64,000 nt of DNA from Adineta ricciae. Its lineage: Eukaryota; Rotifera; Eurotatoria; Adinetida; Adinetidae. A program made the position numbers and the translations under genes. Below the pieces are notes generated by a model, which was not told where the DNA came from, did no database searches, and saw only the letters and a program-made list of their open reading frames with translations. This document shows positions 26,077-47,446 of the stretch, one piece after another (within the stretch, counting starts at the first letter, position 1; each line of letters begins with the position of its first letter). The stretch is from positions 310,001 through 374,000 of the forward strand of contig CAJNOJ010000037.1 in NCBI GenBank assembly GCA_905250025.1, written 5' to 3'.

Positions 26077-26551
26077 TTAAGAAATTCCGTGATATTTCAA
26101 CTCGTTACGCATTTGAACAGCAGCGCAGAAGCCACAGCATGAAGTAACACAATAATCGCTACAAACACTACCCTAAAAACGGCACACTTTTCTTTAGAAA
26201 TTAAATTTTCCTCAAGAAACATTTACCTTAATATTCAATGTAGTTCGAACTTTTGTACGGTACATTCCTAATGCACCTGGAACGCATAGACATGACCATT
26301 TGGATTCATTGATTGAATCCGCAAGTGAACCAAGAAAACAGCACCAGCAGAAATATGCCATACAACCTATCAAACATTCCCCCGATAAATTCGATTCTAA
26401 ACAAAACGGATGTCTTACACTCTTTCGTATCATCACAGCAACCACACAATTCCGCATGCCAATCACCTCCTTCTCTTTTAAAGGGATTGCCACTCGCTAA
26501 CGGCTGTTGAATAGTGACGTATGCCGTTGCTTGCGGAGTTATTTGTGCCAT
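26077..26551 (-). CDS. PLAC8 (cornifelin/FCR-like) cysteine-rich protein
   Basis: Three exons give about 122 residues, from ATG 26551 to TAA 26077-26079. After splicing the protein contains the PLAC8 pattern: WHAELCGCCDDTKECCMAYF, then CWCCFLGSLAD, a variable middle with LCVPGALGMYRTKVRTTLNIKGS and the C-terminal VCSDYCVTSCCGFCAAVQMRNEL. The cysteine-rich strings and the CxxxC...Q..RE-like end are diagnostic. Family members are small membrane-associated proteins involved in metal handling or cell-size control in plants and in diverse animal functions; no specific role can be inferred. The first intron (GTAAGAC..TTTGATAG) and second intron (GTAAATG..TTTTTAG) restore the frame. Confidence 0.88.
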
Positions 26552-28419
26552 TTTTTTTCGAAGAAGGATAATGATTATGTACCGTTATGTTTTACTCTCG
26601 TGTTCGAGATCGAAATGAGTAATAAAATAGAAAGACCGCGACATTCATATACAGCAGAGATATAACAAAATTTGACTAGTTGCTACAACAAACTTAATCT
26701 GATATCGTTATGATGTACGTCAGAAAATAACAAAAAAAAAAGAGTCGTGATACACTTTTATCTTACTTCTTACCTATCGGAGGAGTGTTTATACCAAGAG
26801 TTTCAGTTACTATGTTCGATTTCAGCCTGGTGACGCAATAACAATAAACTCTCTTCGAAATAGATCCCATTTTTGTGAGCACCCTCAAGATTTACGATCA
26901 TCAAGATATACGTAGGAGTGTATACGAATGTAAATGGCAGTTTTGCTCCTGTCGAGTTGAATTCATTGTTTCAAGGACAGACAAATATTTTTCTCTGATA
27001 CGAATAGATCAACTGATTTGCAATTCTTCAAAGTTCATCAAACAAATCAACACCGATGGTAATTTCTGCCGGAAAACATGTGTACAAAACAAGCATGTGA
27101 TTTCTAGTGCAACTCAGTCTAACTCAGCATGCATTCCTCTATTCGTGATATATGACCTCCACGCTGCATATCTGGTTATCAATAATAATGTTTTTCTTGT
27201 GCATAAAGAAAAAGTCTATTAATTTACTCAAAGATTCGTTTTGTCAACAGTGTCATCGACAAAATTGAATGTTTTGTAACAATTTGACATGTCAATGTAG
27301 ATGCGAAGTTATTTCTCGTTCTTTCACCGATCAAAACGAAGCGAATGCTATTTTAACATTACCATCGCATCGTTTACCAAACCCTGTCGTCTACTATTTC
27401 TTCTTGTTGTCTTCATTTAAACCCCATACTGCAAATGAGAAGCCTTTCATTGACTCATTTACGCTTAGTTTTTCTTCGCTTCTATGATTAGTACTCTATA
27501 TCCGGCAAACACACGGAAACAAATAACAGAATCGGCTAACAACCCGTCGATTACTGTTATGTCATGGAGCAAACTAAGGATAATGCTGTCAACAGATGTC
27601 GCATATAGGCATGAAAGTGGAAAATATGTTCGGCAAATAAAAATAAGTTCGAACAGTATTTCTCTTGTATTGAAAATTGCTAATTTGTTCGATGAATGTT
27701 TTCCAAATTATATTCCATATGTTTTGTTATCGTCGACGAGTATTGGTGTACTGCTCAAGATGGCTGCTTGTACTTTTGCTTACGTATATCCAACCATTTA
27801 CACCGCATCTCGGTACATCAGAAAAGTTGGAGAGAGAGAGAGGAAGAGTTAGGAGAAAAACGATCGACAATGAGATAATCAACTGATTGAACGAAAAATA
27901 ATCAGTCGAATGCATCTAGAACGAAGATTGAAAGTTCATTTGAAATTGTTGAATGACCTTTTCAGATTGTTGATTCATCTGCAAACAGTATCATCAATTT
28001 GTATCTATTCGAGCAACAATCATCCAATTGATTCTCCGTCGAACATATCGATTGATTTAAAGATCGAAATATCACATCAGCTATAAACATATTCGAACAT
28101 CGATACAAGCGAACGACTGATTTGTATGCTAATTTCATTGCTTCACGTTTCTTTCTTTTTCATTGCTTTTTGTTTGATTTCAATGAATTAAGGGGACTGA
28201 AACGTTCTTTTTTTCTCGTATTTGCCCTCTGGTATTTGTCGGCAACGATTATGTAAACAACATCGTCATTATTTTAACACTACTCATACACATTGCATCA
28301 GCCAGCAAGCAACACTATCATCTGATCGAATAACATTGACAAGACACACCCATTATACAAAAGGTGTACTATAAAATTGATTCATTTCTGATATTTCAAT
28401 TCAATTAAGTACGATTGCT
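26552..28419. other. Intergenic, divergent PLAC8 / bHLH-PAS promoter region
   Basis: This 1.87-kb divergent interval contains several open frames under 120 codons, none with recognisable similarity or convincing splice context, and a GA-rich run at about 27828-27843. It probably holds both promoters. Confidence 0.4.
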
Positions 28420-31288
28420 ATGCCTCCTGAGCAAATGGCGACTGAGTAAGATGTTGTTCATAGATACGACTGTAGTTGTTTATTACTTTATTTCTTCCAG
28501 TCTCGAAGCTCAACCACGCAGTGAAATTTGTACCGAGGAAGAAGATACGGAGGATGACGATGCTTCTCTATCACCGCCAAATACGAAAAAGAGTAAACAA
28601 CGAAGGTAAAATCGCTCCGATAGTCCACTTTGAGCATCATTAGATTGATTTTAGAATTAGTCACAGCGAAATCGAACGACGTCGTCGTGAAAAAATGAAT
28701 CGTTATATCGATGAAATCGCTCAGTTGTTACCCATTGATGCCGCGAAGAAACTCGACAAACTAACCGTTCTGAAAGTTGCTGTTGAAACCATTAAATATT
28801 TGAAAGGTAAAGAAATTGTGTAAGAAAAGTACAAAGTCCACCGATATACCTACAGGTACTACGTCGAAAGTTTTGTCTGCTGGATTCGGTAAACAAGTTT
28901 ATTTGAATGACGACGAACTACTTCAATTAACATTAGCAACTATCGATCAAGTTGGTACATCGTTCTTTCTAATTATCGAGTGTCAAAAAGGTCGCATTTG
29001 TTATGCATCATCGTCCACGGAATCGATACTCGGCTATAAATCGGTATGTTGCAGTATTAGACATTTCGTTTTCTGATATTCTTACTCTTTTCAAGACGGA
29101 ACTATGTTCTCAAACGATATTTGATTTAGTCTATCCGAATGATCTTGAACTCATCAAGCAACAATTATTAAATGAGAAAAAGGCAACCTCGACAAGCACC
29201 GGTGAATCATTGAATGACTCGAAAAGTGCGAAAAAGTTGTCTCTCATTTGATTCGCACAAAATGTTTTTCCTCATAGCTGTTCGATTGATTACAACCAAA
29301 CAGAACTGTCTCGAAATCGGCAATCGACGTTCGTTTTCATGTCGAATCGTTTCGAAATTGAAACGAACAAATCGCAAAGCATCCACACAATCCACAAGTA
29401 AACTTTTTTTCTACCTCGGAGCTGCCCTTTACTTCATTTTTATTAGATAACTATATCACAATCGATTTTGTTGGTTATATCAAACAATTTTCTCCAACCA
29501 ATGAGAATCAAACCGAGAGCAAAACACGACCAGATCGTCAGCATTCGAATGCAAATCTTCTGACACCTTCCGACGTTTTTCATGCCATTGGAAATGCACC
29601 TGTCTCATGTCTTCTAACGATGGCACATGTTTCGAACACTCTGGACCAGTCTTCTCCGAATTCGTCGGACAATGTCCACGTAATCGATCGAATGTTTTCA
29701 TGCAAATTAAATCCCGATGGGCAATTTACTTATTTCGATCAAATGTAAGTTGGCCTTGATTTGAGAGTAGTTAAACAGAACTTTTCCATTACTGGCAACG
29801 AACGAAAGCGAAAAAAACGAATGCAGTAAACAAATCACAATCTGAATTGATAATTTCACTTTGCTTTCTCATTCGTTCTTCTATAGATTTCAAAAAGAGA
29901 AGTAACTCGTTCGATGTCAAGTGTTTTTAACCCTTAGGAATCTATTTCATTTTCCTTGAATGATTTATTCATATCGTTGGCGAGCGAAATATACCTGTTC
30001 TATAGATTCATATGAAAACGACTCTTACTGTTCCATCTAAACAAATATCACCTCGATCGTCTGAATTTTTACCCTTTCAACACAAAAAAGTAACACTTGA
30101 TCGAAATGGTTAACAGCACGTACGCTATGGATGGGCCATTTTCCGTCCTTTCTTCGTTAGAGCGAGCTCGTATTTTGTCAAATTTTCGTGGATTAGGTGT
30201 CAATTCGAAATTGATTATACACGCGAAGAAAAAACAACACACCGAAACACTTTTCTTTCTTTTTCTCAATGAAGAAGACGAAAAAAAAACACACACCCCG
30301 AAGTCGTTGGACATAATTTAATTCCATTGAATAGATTGATGGATACATTACGATTCGCGAAAAAACCTTTTTCTCAAATGAAATCGGCGCGGCGCCTGCG
30401 CGTAACAAAATTTCATTTTCTTCCACGGTTCGTTTGTTTATTTAATGTTTTCACTTGTTGAATAATGTCTCATAGTAGGAAAAAAAACATAACTAATCAA
30501 CGAATAGGTTACCACCATACGTATACTTTTCGAGCAAATCTAATCGATACTGAAACGTGGGGCGTATAGTTATGATTAATTAGGTAAACTTTGAGACGAA
30601 CCTCTATTCAAGGTTATTTTTTTCTAATCTGCGTTCTTCTTTATCTATACGATCGAATGTGAGTCATTAGGTGTGAGTGATTATTATTGCTTCGTGTTTT
30701 AATCAAATTTTTTTTTCGAATGTTTAGATGTTACCCGCTGTTGGGTTACACAACGCAAGATTTATTGGGAATGAACTTCAGTAGTTTGATTCATGAAGAT
30801 GATCGAAACAAAGTAGCAGATATCTGGAATCGAGGTAACGAACTAACATACTCAAAGAACAGATTTGATATGGAGATTATTTTCAATTAACTTAGTGTGT
30901 CGAGATCGTCAGATAATTACGAGTGGCAATTATCGTTTTCGTACGAAAAATAATTTATATATCACGTTACAAACCGTCTTCGAACCATTTGTTAACCCAT
31001 GGAATGATGAACTCGAGGTGATTGTAACGCGGAACAAAACCAAGTAATTATTCTCATGAAAAACTATCGCGATGAAGAAAAAAAACGTTGACATTTAGAA
31101 TGAAATCAGTTCGGTTGCATAACAATCCAAGCAGTACGCGTATGACGCCTTTCTTTTCCTACTCGCGCCTATGCTTGAGTTTTTCTTTTCGACGAATAGT
31201 CTTGGAAAATCCACGCAGTGTGGATATCAGTTCGCCCTCATCAATGGATTCCACCGAGCTCATTCGTCAACTATTTCCTCCAAAGTAA
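28420..31288 (+). CDS. BMAL: bHLH-PAS transcription factor, BMAL/ARNT class
   Basis: About ten exons run from ATG 28420 (MPPEQMATD...) to the stop at 31286-31288. The bHLH reads SHSEIERRRREKMNRYIDE, then LDKLTVLKVAVETIKYLK; the basic region and helix 2 match BMAL/ARNT. The loop is shorter than usual (only PIDAAKK). PAS-A follows (LNDDELLQLTLATIDQ, IFDLVYPNDLELIKQQL), then the family-specific RRSFSCRIV segment and FVGYIKQFSP. PAS-B (GQFTYFDQICYPLLGYTTQDLLG, SLIHEDDRNKV, YRFRTKNNLYITLQT, FVNPWNDELEVIVTRN) ends the conserved part. Such proteins are the common dimer partners for CLOCK, HIF or AHR factors in the nucleus. KLDKLTVL and the PAS spacing lean toward BMAL/Cycle over ARNT. PAS-B is interrupted by a 983-bp intron (29745-30727), far longer than its neighbours. 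Confidence 0.88.
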
Positions 31289-31951
31289 ACCGAGTCTCAC
31301 CATTAATTTGTATGAATTCAAATTGCGGTCTCAGACTCAATGTGATGATTCTCTTCGTGAGTGACGTCTTTTTCCTACTTGACGTAGATCTATGATCAAT
31401 CGATGCTTGATATAAAACCTGGTCTTTTGTTTCAACTTGTATGTAATTGCCTATCTGTTAACTGTACATAGTGATAAACGATTTTTCTATTACTTGTGAA
31501 AAGAAAAATAACACAACCCTTATTTTATTATTGTTGTCAATGTCTTTATGTATTAATGTAGATTAGAAAAACAAATGATAAACAGACAAGAAAACAGTCT
31601 CTCACAGATTCTTGACTTTTTCATTTGTAAACAAGATGCTATTCTATTTAATTTTCTTCTAGACAAATGATATATTCAACATCCTTTGATTATCGTCATC
31701 ATCGATTATTTCTATGATCTATTTATATAAAGCTTGTCGTGTTATTTAATGAATTATTATGTGTAGGATTGATTGCTCGATTCTGATAAGTATTTAATTG
31801 ATTATTCAAGTTAACTTAGACAAATTCTTCGCCAGTTTATTCTGATTTTCATCTTTTGACGTACAATAGTCGACGTTCTTTTACTTTCAAATCATTTCTT
31901 GGACGATTGTGCTCGTGTTCTTTTCGTTACTGAAAAACAATCTTTCTGTCA
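31289..31951. other. Intergenic, bHLH-PAS to N4BP2-like gene
   Basis: AT-rich 660 bp holding the 3' UTR of the bHLH-PAS gene and the promoter of the next gene. No coding signal is seen. Confidence 0.4.
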
Positions 31952-34900
31952 ATGACGAGTTTAAGTGAAAACAAACAAGAGAATGATGTTAACATTGATT
32001 CAAAGCAATGTACAACGGATAACGCACAATCTTCACTGCAGAGTGACACTCCTATAGCAGAAACTACTCTTATACAGCGGTATGTCAAATCGAGCGCAAT
32101 CCGTTCTCTCTAGTTTCTTGTTGCTATCACATTTCAGATCGATCAATCATGATCCAAAAGAAAATGATGAAAATAACCAAGGGTAAGTGTGATATCAGTT
32201 GAGGCGAACGTAAACATTGTTTGAATATTTGACGCGATTATTTAGTGATAATTCAATATCAGAAACAGTGGATGCTAATGAAGATCGTGGAAGTAATCAC
32301 GATGATACTTTATTGAATACTAGTCCGCCAATAGTAACTGTGGATGGAGAAGTCCACAAGGAGACAAATGAACTAACAGTCAGTAATGATGAAGATGAGA
32401 ACCGACCAAAGAAAACTTTTCATTCAAAAGTCAAATATACATCAATGCCATATCATCGATCGTCATATTATACAAATGCTCATCCATATGAAACAGTACC
32501 GTACTATTATTATTCGCTACCATCATTTGAGAAACCAGCGCCGTTGATGTTTCTTCGAACTCCGTCAACAACATCGAAATCGCCATCGCCTTCATCGCGA
32601 GAAACTCAAAATGGCGGTGCAACAACGGTTCCGTCACAAAATTTACCACCACGTCTACGACAAACATCAGCTACAGAAATCGAATCAAATTCGCAGGTGA
32701 CGTCAACGAATTCGCAAACATCAGCGCCGACAGTAACAACAGCAACAGCAACAGCAACACATACAAATGGTCGTCGTCATCGCAGCATATTACCACGTGG
32801 TCTTAGTAATTATTATGCGGCTCACCCGCCACCGCCTTTAATGGCCACACCTCCCGGTGTTTTATATCCATATCCACCAACCGTCCATCAAGCAGGCCAT
32901 ATTGCCTATAACATACGAACACCAGATGAACTCGAACTGTATGCCTTTCAACAACAAATGATGGGCTTACCGCCCACACCGATCATTTGGCCATCGCTAC
33001 CTAATGCATTACCTGCACATGGTCATCCTTCATTTGCACACTATGCAATGAATGAAATCCCACCTGCATATCTGTTCAATTCAGCGACTGTATCTCAACC
33101 GGCAAATTCGTTTTTAAATCCCGATGCTGCTGAATGGGTTCCAACACAGAATGGTCATGACTCATCATCAGATCAACAAATCCTTGTTGATGATGAGATT
33201 AACTTTCCACCATTGAATAGCACAGCGACTAATACTCAATCCGTTTGTCCAAAAGACTCTGGTAGTGATATTGGTTCGGAGCAAAACGATGACATTTCAT
33301 CTGAAGTTACACCATCTAACACTAATCAGCCGAATGATACTCGAATAATAGCAACAGATAACTCAAATGCAGCTAATCCATCTAATCCAAAGTCTGAGTC
33401 GTCAACTAATTCATCATCTAGTCAAGAAGATGATAATAATTATAGTATTAATAACCATAAACCATTATCATCACCAATCAAAGTAGCACCAGTGACCTAT
33501 TCTACAATTATTTCTCAAACATCTGATAATCAAAAAGCGAATAAAACTCCAACAAATAATCAACAAGCTCCTCAACGACCATCAATCAATCATACTCATA
33601 ACCAATTACCACCAAGAGAACGAGCAAATAAACAGCAGCAGCAGCAACGCTCGCTAGTCAATTCTTCACCATCTTCGAACACAAATTCGCGTCGGCGTCA
33701 ACCTTATCATAATAACAATCGAATATCAACACGTAATCTTCTTCCCACTGATGCAAATACTCTGTCAAAGCAGCAGCAGCAACAACAGCAGCCAACAATC
33801 GCAGATGATTGGATTGAAGTTAAATCGAAAAAGACGAAAAGATTCGACCGTAATTTGAACGATAGTTCAACAGAAAAGTTTCTCATTGACGAACAAATAC
33901 ATAAATCGGTCTCACCATCCCTATCCTTAACATCGACGGGCGATAATACAACCGGAACATTTACATCCGAAGATGATTACGACGAAAAAGATAATCAAGA
34001 TCTTGTTATCATCCTGGATAATAATGTACCTAATGATTACAATCAAATTATCGTCGATGATATACATAATCGATTGGATAATCATGAACAACTATTGATC
34101 ATCATGCGCGGATGTCCTGGTAACTAGAAAACTCCGTCTGAATTTTTCCAAACTCATCTATTTCTATTTAGGATCTGGAAAATCAACATTGGCGAAGTAA
34201 GATATTCACTGGAGATGCATTTTCTATTAACGTTCTCTTTTCCAGATCGCTGAACCATGGCTATAGTGGTGTCATACTTTCTACTGATGATTATTTTACA
34301 GATAGAAATTTAAATAAATATGTATATGATTTGAATAAACTCGATGATGCACATCGATACAATCGTCGACAAGGTTTGTTTGATTTTCTGATCGAGGAAG
34401 TTCACGAATTCGCATTGTGCCTTTAGCATCGGATGCGTTGAAACGTCAAGTAACACCAATTATTATCGATAATACGAATACTCAGACATGGGAAATGAAA
34501 CCATATGTTGCCATGGTAATTTATCGAGCGTTGAAAGATTGCTTTTCGATGAGAGATTTTGTAGGGTAAAGAAGCTGGTTACAGTATCCTTCTTGTCGAA
34601 CCACAAACACCTTGGCGATACAAAGCGCGTGAACTATTCAAGTAAGTTTCTCACTAAGATCTTTTCCAGTGTTTCAATCGATGTTTTATTAGGCGAAATC
34701 GTCATAATGTGCCTTTGAAACGTATTCGCGATATGTTGACACGTTTTGAACATAGTGTCACTGTTCAAAACATTCTCGATCAATTGGCATCCACAATGAA
34801 ACAAACCAATGTACCTTTATCGGAACAGAACAATCAACGGAAAGATGCGGAAGTTCTAGACTCGGCGTCAACATCGAAGAAATTCTATGATATTATCGAT

Positions 34901-37518
34901 GATTCACTCATACTTGACGATGTGCGACTCTGTATTAATGACATGATTTTGTTTTTAACATCGAACTTTTATCAAACAACATTACTATCATCTTCGTTAA
35001 CACTACCCACAACGACAGTCACAACAGGAACAACGTCGCCGACATCAACACCATTATCTGTATCTTTTCATGATCTATCATTGCTATCATCGTCACCCAC
35101 AACAACATCACTGCCGTCGACGCCTTCAACACCACATTCACGTTTTCATCGGCCGTTAACGCGCTTTTCATCGACAACAAATCAGGATCATTCGTATAAC
35201 ACTGAACATCTTTTGCGTTTACCAACGGGAGCATCTGCAGCATTTGGGCGGTGCTTAGATGCAATGAATCTAACTCCGCCACTGTCAACCCAATCAAGTC
35301 TTCTAGCTAAGAAGCGACGAAAAAATAAGAGTAAACCTTCACCGAATGAACTGGTACTAAACACAAACAACAATAACAACAACAATCAAATGGCTGTTGA
35401 CCGAGACTGTTTCTTTCAACAACAGAATTTTCAAGTGTTTCTTCCCGATGATTGCCTCGATTGTGTGGTAATCGATGAACACGATTGGATCGATCCACAA
35501 AATGGCCTAATGAGGTAAAGAAACGAGCTTGCACGAAATTATACGAAAAACAAAGAATACGTGAATAACTACAAGTGATTTCTTCCCGTTCTTTTCTTTT
35601 TCTTTTCTGCTGGGCATATTCTTCCATACCCTGGCCTCCCAGTCCAACTTTAGTACATATACTCGCCTTGCCTGTATTTATCTATTACTAAATTCGTTTG
35701 TCGACGACATAGAAAAAGTATTCCTATGATCAATGGAGAGCACATAAAAGAAAATGTATAGATTAACGATGAGGTGAATATATTCAAAACTCGCTTTCTA
35801 ACAATGTTTTCATTCTTCATACATAGTCATTCATTTTATTGCTCTATACTTCTTTTAGGGATCATTCATCAACGACTTCTTATAAACAAACTCAGCTGAC
35901 GACATCTGATAATACGCAGTTGATAAATATTCTTCAAAGTAATTCTCATGAACCGTCTATGTCAAGAAAACATGCTAGTATACAATGCTCGTCCGGTGAC
36001 ATTCGATCAGATTCGTCTGGTGTGATTCTAATCAGTCGTTTACCATCATCGATGCCAGTCTTGATGACTCCATCGATGTCTCCACTGGCTGGTTATAGTG
36101 ACTGTAGTGTTCAAGTTGATATGAATACTAGCCAATTAGAGAAATTAATCGAAATCTATTCGAATCGTTTGTCTCGAGAAAGTATTCAACAATTCTATGA
36201 ACTTTGCCATGAAAATCTACAATGGACATGTTCGCACATCGACGAATATCTCCAGCAGAATCAATTCAGTCTAATCCAGGCTCCCACATTACATGATTTG
36301 TGCTTAAATATTTTACATCAATGGGACGAACAAATTAAATCGCACGATCCATCGTTCGATCCGGAATCTCTCAATGATTTACTCCAAGATATCAACGATA
36401 CTGAAATATTAGATGATCTACCGATCGACGACACAAATATTCGACCCACCGAACCAAATCGGCTGCATCTTCCTTGGTCAATCATTCACTCATTAGAACA
36501 CCTTTATGGAGAACTACCTAATAAATCTCTTTTCACATCAGATGCTAATAATATATCACTCCTATGTGATGATGAGTTGTCTCGGCATATTTATCAAGCG
36601 TTACAAAGATTCTTGAACCAATCCGATGAGATCAAACAGTCCACAATTGAAAAGAAAAAGAAAGCGACGAAGATCAATTCAAATGATCAAATATCAACAG
36701 AAGTCCAGACGAGTCATATTGCATCTTTAAAACAAATTATGAACGAACAACAACTGCAGCAGACAGCAAATGCTGAAAAATCAAAACAGGTATTCAACTA
36801 TTTATCAATGAGGCTCATCAACCTCCGTTCATTTCTGTTCTAGAAGCGACAACTCGACTATGCCACGGAATACAAATTAAAAGAACTTGTACGCCTCTTT
36901 CCGTCATTCGACACTGATCTTCTCCACGATCTTCTTCGTGAAAATGAGTTCAACTACGATATAACATGTATGTGTATGTCAACAATGCTAGGTGATCAAG
37001 CATTCCTTACTGATGTCCCACAACCTTCACAGACTATGCCGACGTGTCGCTCGATATCGACGAATGAACAACTTGCTGAACCAGTCAATGAATCGTATGA
37101 GATTCTTCGATGGGACGCACTTAAACATGGTCAACGTCGTAAAGAGTTCTATGCGAAAGCTCAGCAGGCTTATCATCATGGCATGTCCGGTGTCGCTTCG
37201 TACTATATTCATCGTGCTAGTGAGGAAACTCAATTAATGAAGGAAGCGAATCGAACAGCATGCGAACGTTTATCTCAATGGCGTTTAAAGCAATTCTATC
37301 AAACTCATCAACTTGATCTTCATGGTTTACATTCCGATGAAGCGTTGGATCTATTTAAACAAATCGAACGTGAATTGTATAGTAAAGCTTCACGAACAAC
37401 ACCGAAATCAATTGAAATCATTACTGATTATGGTAAAAATTCGATCTATGGTGGTATTGGTTATGGAAAAATACGTTCAGTTCTTCTAACGTATATACAA
37501 CAACGAAATTACAAGTAA
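31952..37518 (+). CDS. N4BP2: N4BP2-like protein: polynucleotide-kinase-like P-loop, CUE and Smr domains
   Basis: The gene runs from ATG 31952 to TAA 37516-37518 in about ten exons, encoding roughly 1,600 residues. A long low-complexity N-terminus (Q/S/T/N-rich, with CAG-coded glutamines) precedes a kinase-like P-loop domain: MRGCPGSGKSTLAK, ILSTDDYF, AHRYNRRQASDAL, PIIIDNTNTQTWEMKPYV, EPQTPWRYKARELFKRN. A CUE-like helical segment follows (KELVRLFPSFDTDLLHDLL). The C-terminus is a Smr domain with LDLHGLHSDEALDLF and DYGKNSIYGGIGYGKIRSVL. This order is that of BCL3-binding/NEDD4-binding protein 2, whose Smr domain has nicking endonuclease activity and whose relatives act on stalled ribosomes and mRNA. 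The usual GN(H)S-type Smr motif is altered to GKNSIYGGIGYGK, as in other N4BP2 proteins. Confidence 0.9.
33630..33795 (+). repeat. CAG/CAA coding microsatellites
   Basis: Two short glutamine-coding runs (about 33633-33649 and 33769-33792) lie inside the disordered part of the N4BP2-like protein, encoding QQQQQ and QQQQQQQQ. Confidence 0.75.
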
Positions 37519-38800
37519 AAAGTCAAATAGTTTCCTAGCAGAAAGAGAAAATCATCAGTGAACCTCGTTTCAGGTATTCAGAGCCTAACAAAGGTGTGAT
37601 TCTCTTGCAATTAACGAATGCAAAATCTTCATAACGATGGAAACCATGTATCATTCGTTCGTTTTTCATATTCTATGTGTGCGTGTGTGGGTGTGCAATG
37701 TAGGTAGTGCGCACGGTGATGTTCTACTATTTCACACTAGATCTAGATTTTCGTTTTCAGCTTAGCGCGAGTCTTTCACTAGGTTTTGTGGTTCTTTTCT
37801 TTCTTTCTTCCACATACATAAACACACGCAGACTCATTTCAATTTCTAGTTTACGTTTCGATTCTCTTTTCTTTTTTTGTAGCAATAAAAAGGGCCACCA
37901 ACGAATCTGTTGTTTTTTTCCTGCCATCTCTTTCGTTCTTCAGTTTTGCCTTCGTTTGTGCTGATGTTAAATCTCATATAGTCTATCTCTTCTTTCTTTC
38001 GTTCACCGTGTGATTGTTTGTATTACACCCATCCGGTTTTCTGCTTGCTCTATCTTCATATATGTGCCGCTCAGGATGTTCGATTTTCGACTGGCCTCAG
38101 GAAGAAGCTCGTATTTATGTCTAACGTAGAAAATCCTCTCTAACATTTGTAATGCTTGTTCTGGTGCTAATCGGTGGACTATCATTTCTTATGGAATGAC
38201 GACGATGACGACAACAACAAACCATTGAATAAAAACTCAAACATGGACGCTTCTTTTTGATTGAGCAAGTCTCATTTGTTTGCTTATGTCTCTGTGTGTG
38301 TGTGTGTGTGTGATATCTAAACACCCCGTCCGCGTTTTTCAAGTCATAATATATATACATATACGTGTGCGTGTATTTTTTGGTTTTCACGATGGTCAAA
38401 CAACAGTCGCTTGCGTCTATGCAGCAGTATTTGGTGGAATCGTGTTCATCATATTATATTCTAATCTTGCGCGTATGATTTTTTTTCGTTCAGCAGTTAT
38501 TTTTTTAGCGAAAAGAAAAAAACATGTAGAATCCTTTGTTTTTGGTTTTCATTGTGTTTGTTTTTCAGTATGCTCGTGTGTGCGTGTATGTGTGTGTATT
38601 CAGTTTGACTTCTTTTTTTTTGTGTTTAGAGAAAAAAAGCAAAAATCGAAATAAAGTCTTAGGCAACGAAAGTTTCCGTGTTTTCGTTTTACGTAACTAA
38701 TGACAAATTTTTCTTTTCGAAAAACAATTTATAATGCCAGTGAATATTTTGCAGATATATATCATTTGATAAAAAAAAACAGAAACTTATTCAATCGACC
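37519..38800. other. Intergenic, N4BP2-like to UBE2K
   Basis: This 1.28-kb T-rich interval includes an AATAAA at 37884-37889 and a (TG)n tract at 38291-38312 with further TG-rich stretches to about 38350 and 38575-38605. No coding signal other than simple-sequence frames. Confidence 0.45.
38291..38312 (+). repeat. (TG)n microsatellite
   Basis: About eleven uninterrupted TG units lie in intergenic sequence upstream of UBE2K. Confidence 0.85.
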
Positions 38801-39755
<955 letters not shown>

Positions 39756-40137
39756 ATACTTTTAGTCGAAAGTCAAATTCTCTAGTTTTATTTTCTTTTT
39801 CTCTTTTGACAGTTGAAATATTTTCTGTTTTGATACTTGTAAATCTTGAAAAGAAAAGCCAACTGTATTTGTACTCATGAGGCGATCTTCGCCTTGATTT
39901 ATAAAGAACACGAAACTATTTCACAGTTGTCATCAGAATTTTGCTGTTTCTCGTTTGTGTTTACTGTATGATCAAGTAAAGTGAGGGAATGTTCGAAAGC
40001 ACATGAATTTTCTCGCTTCATCGATTAATCCTATGAACAAAGAACTATTAGTTCATGTTTCAGCTGACCTGAAAAGAAGTTATCATCCTATTTCAGAAAA
40101 TCACTAAATACATTTCATTACTCTGTTCTAGAAAGAA
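39756..40137. other. Intergenic, UBE2K to ABCC
   Basis: 382 bp of AT-rich sequence with no gene. It probably holds the UBE2K 3' UTR and the ABCC promoter. Confidence 0.4.
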
Positions 40138-47076
<6,939 letters not shown>

Positions 47077-47252
47077 TGAATAGAGAAGAGTGGCAGTAAT
47101 GAAGTTCATTTTTTAGATTAATATTTGTTGTTGTTGCTATTCCTGCAGTCCGTATTTTAAACGTTTTCTTTGTGCGATATTGTGTGTGTTCCCGAATTTC
47201 CTTTTAATTGTAGTGAATATTTTGTCTTTTTCTTCTTAGTTTTTAATAGTTT

Positions 47253-47258
47253 AATAAA
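47253..47258 (+). terminator. Polyadenylation signal of the ABCC gene
   Basis: An AATAAA hexamer lies about 175 bp after the ABCC stop codon, before the next gene. Confidence 0.55.
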
Positions 47259-47446
47259 ATCCAACAATTCTTACGTAACTTCGATCGTATCATCTTCAAA
47301 CTGTCTATCAATCGATTGAGTTTCCATGCCAGAGGGTAATCAAATCAATTACACAGAATGTTCTCATAAATATTTATATGAGATTTCCTTTTCGTGATGA
47401 CGACGTGAGTAAACAATATGTCATCGATTAAATCAACATCAGCCAC

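Noticed and set aside
38280..38654. 124-codon ORF across TG-rich DNA
   Set aside because: It is produced by the (TG)n microsatellite and T-rich sequence; the Val/Cys-rich translation has no protein character.
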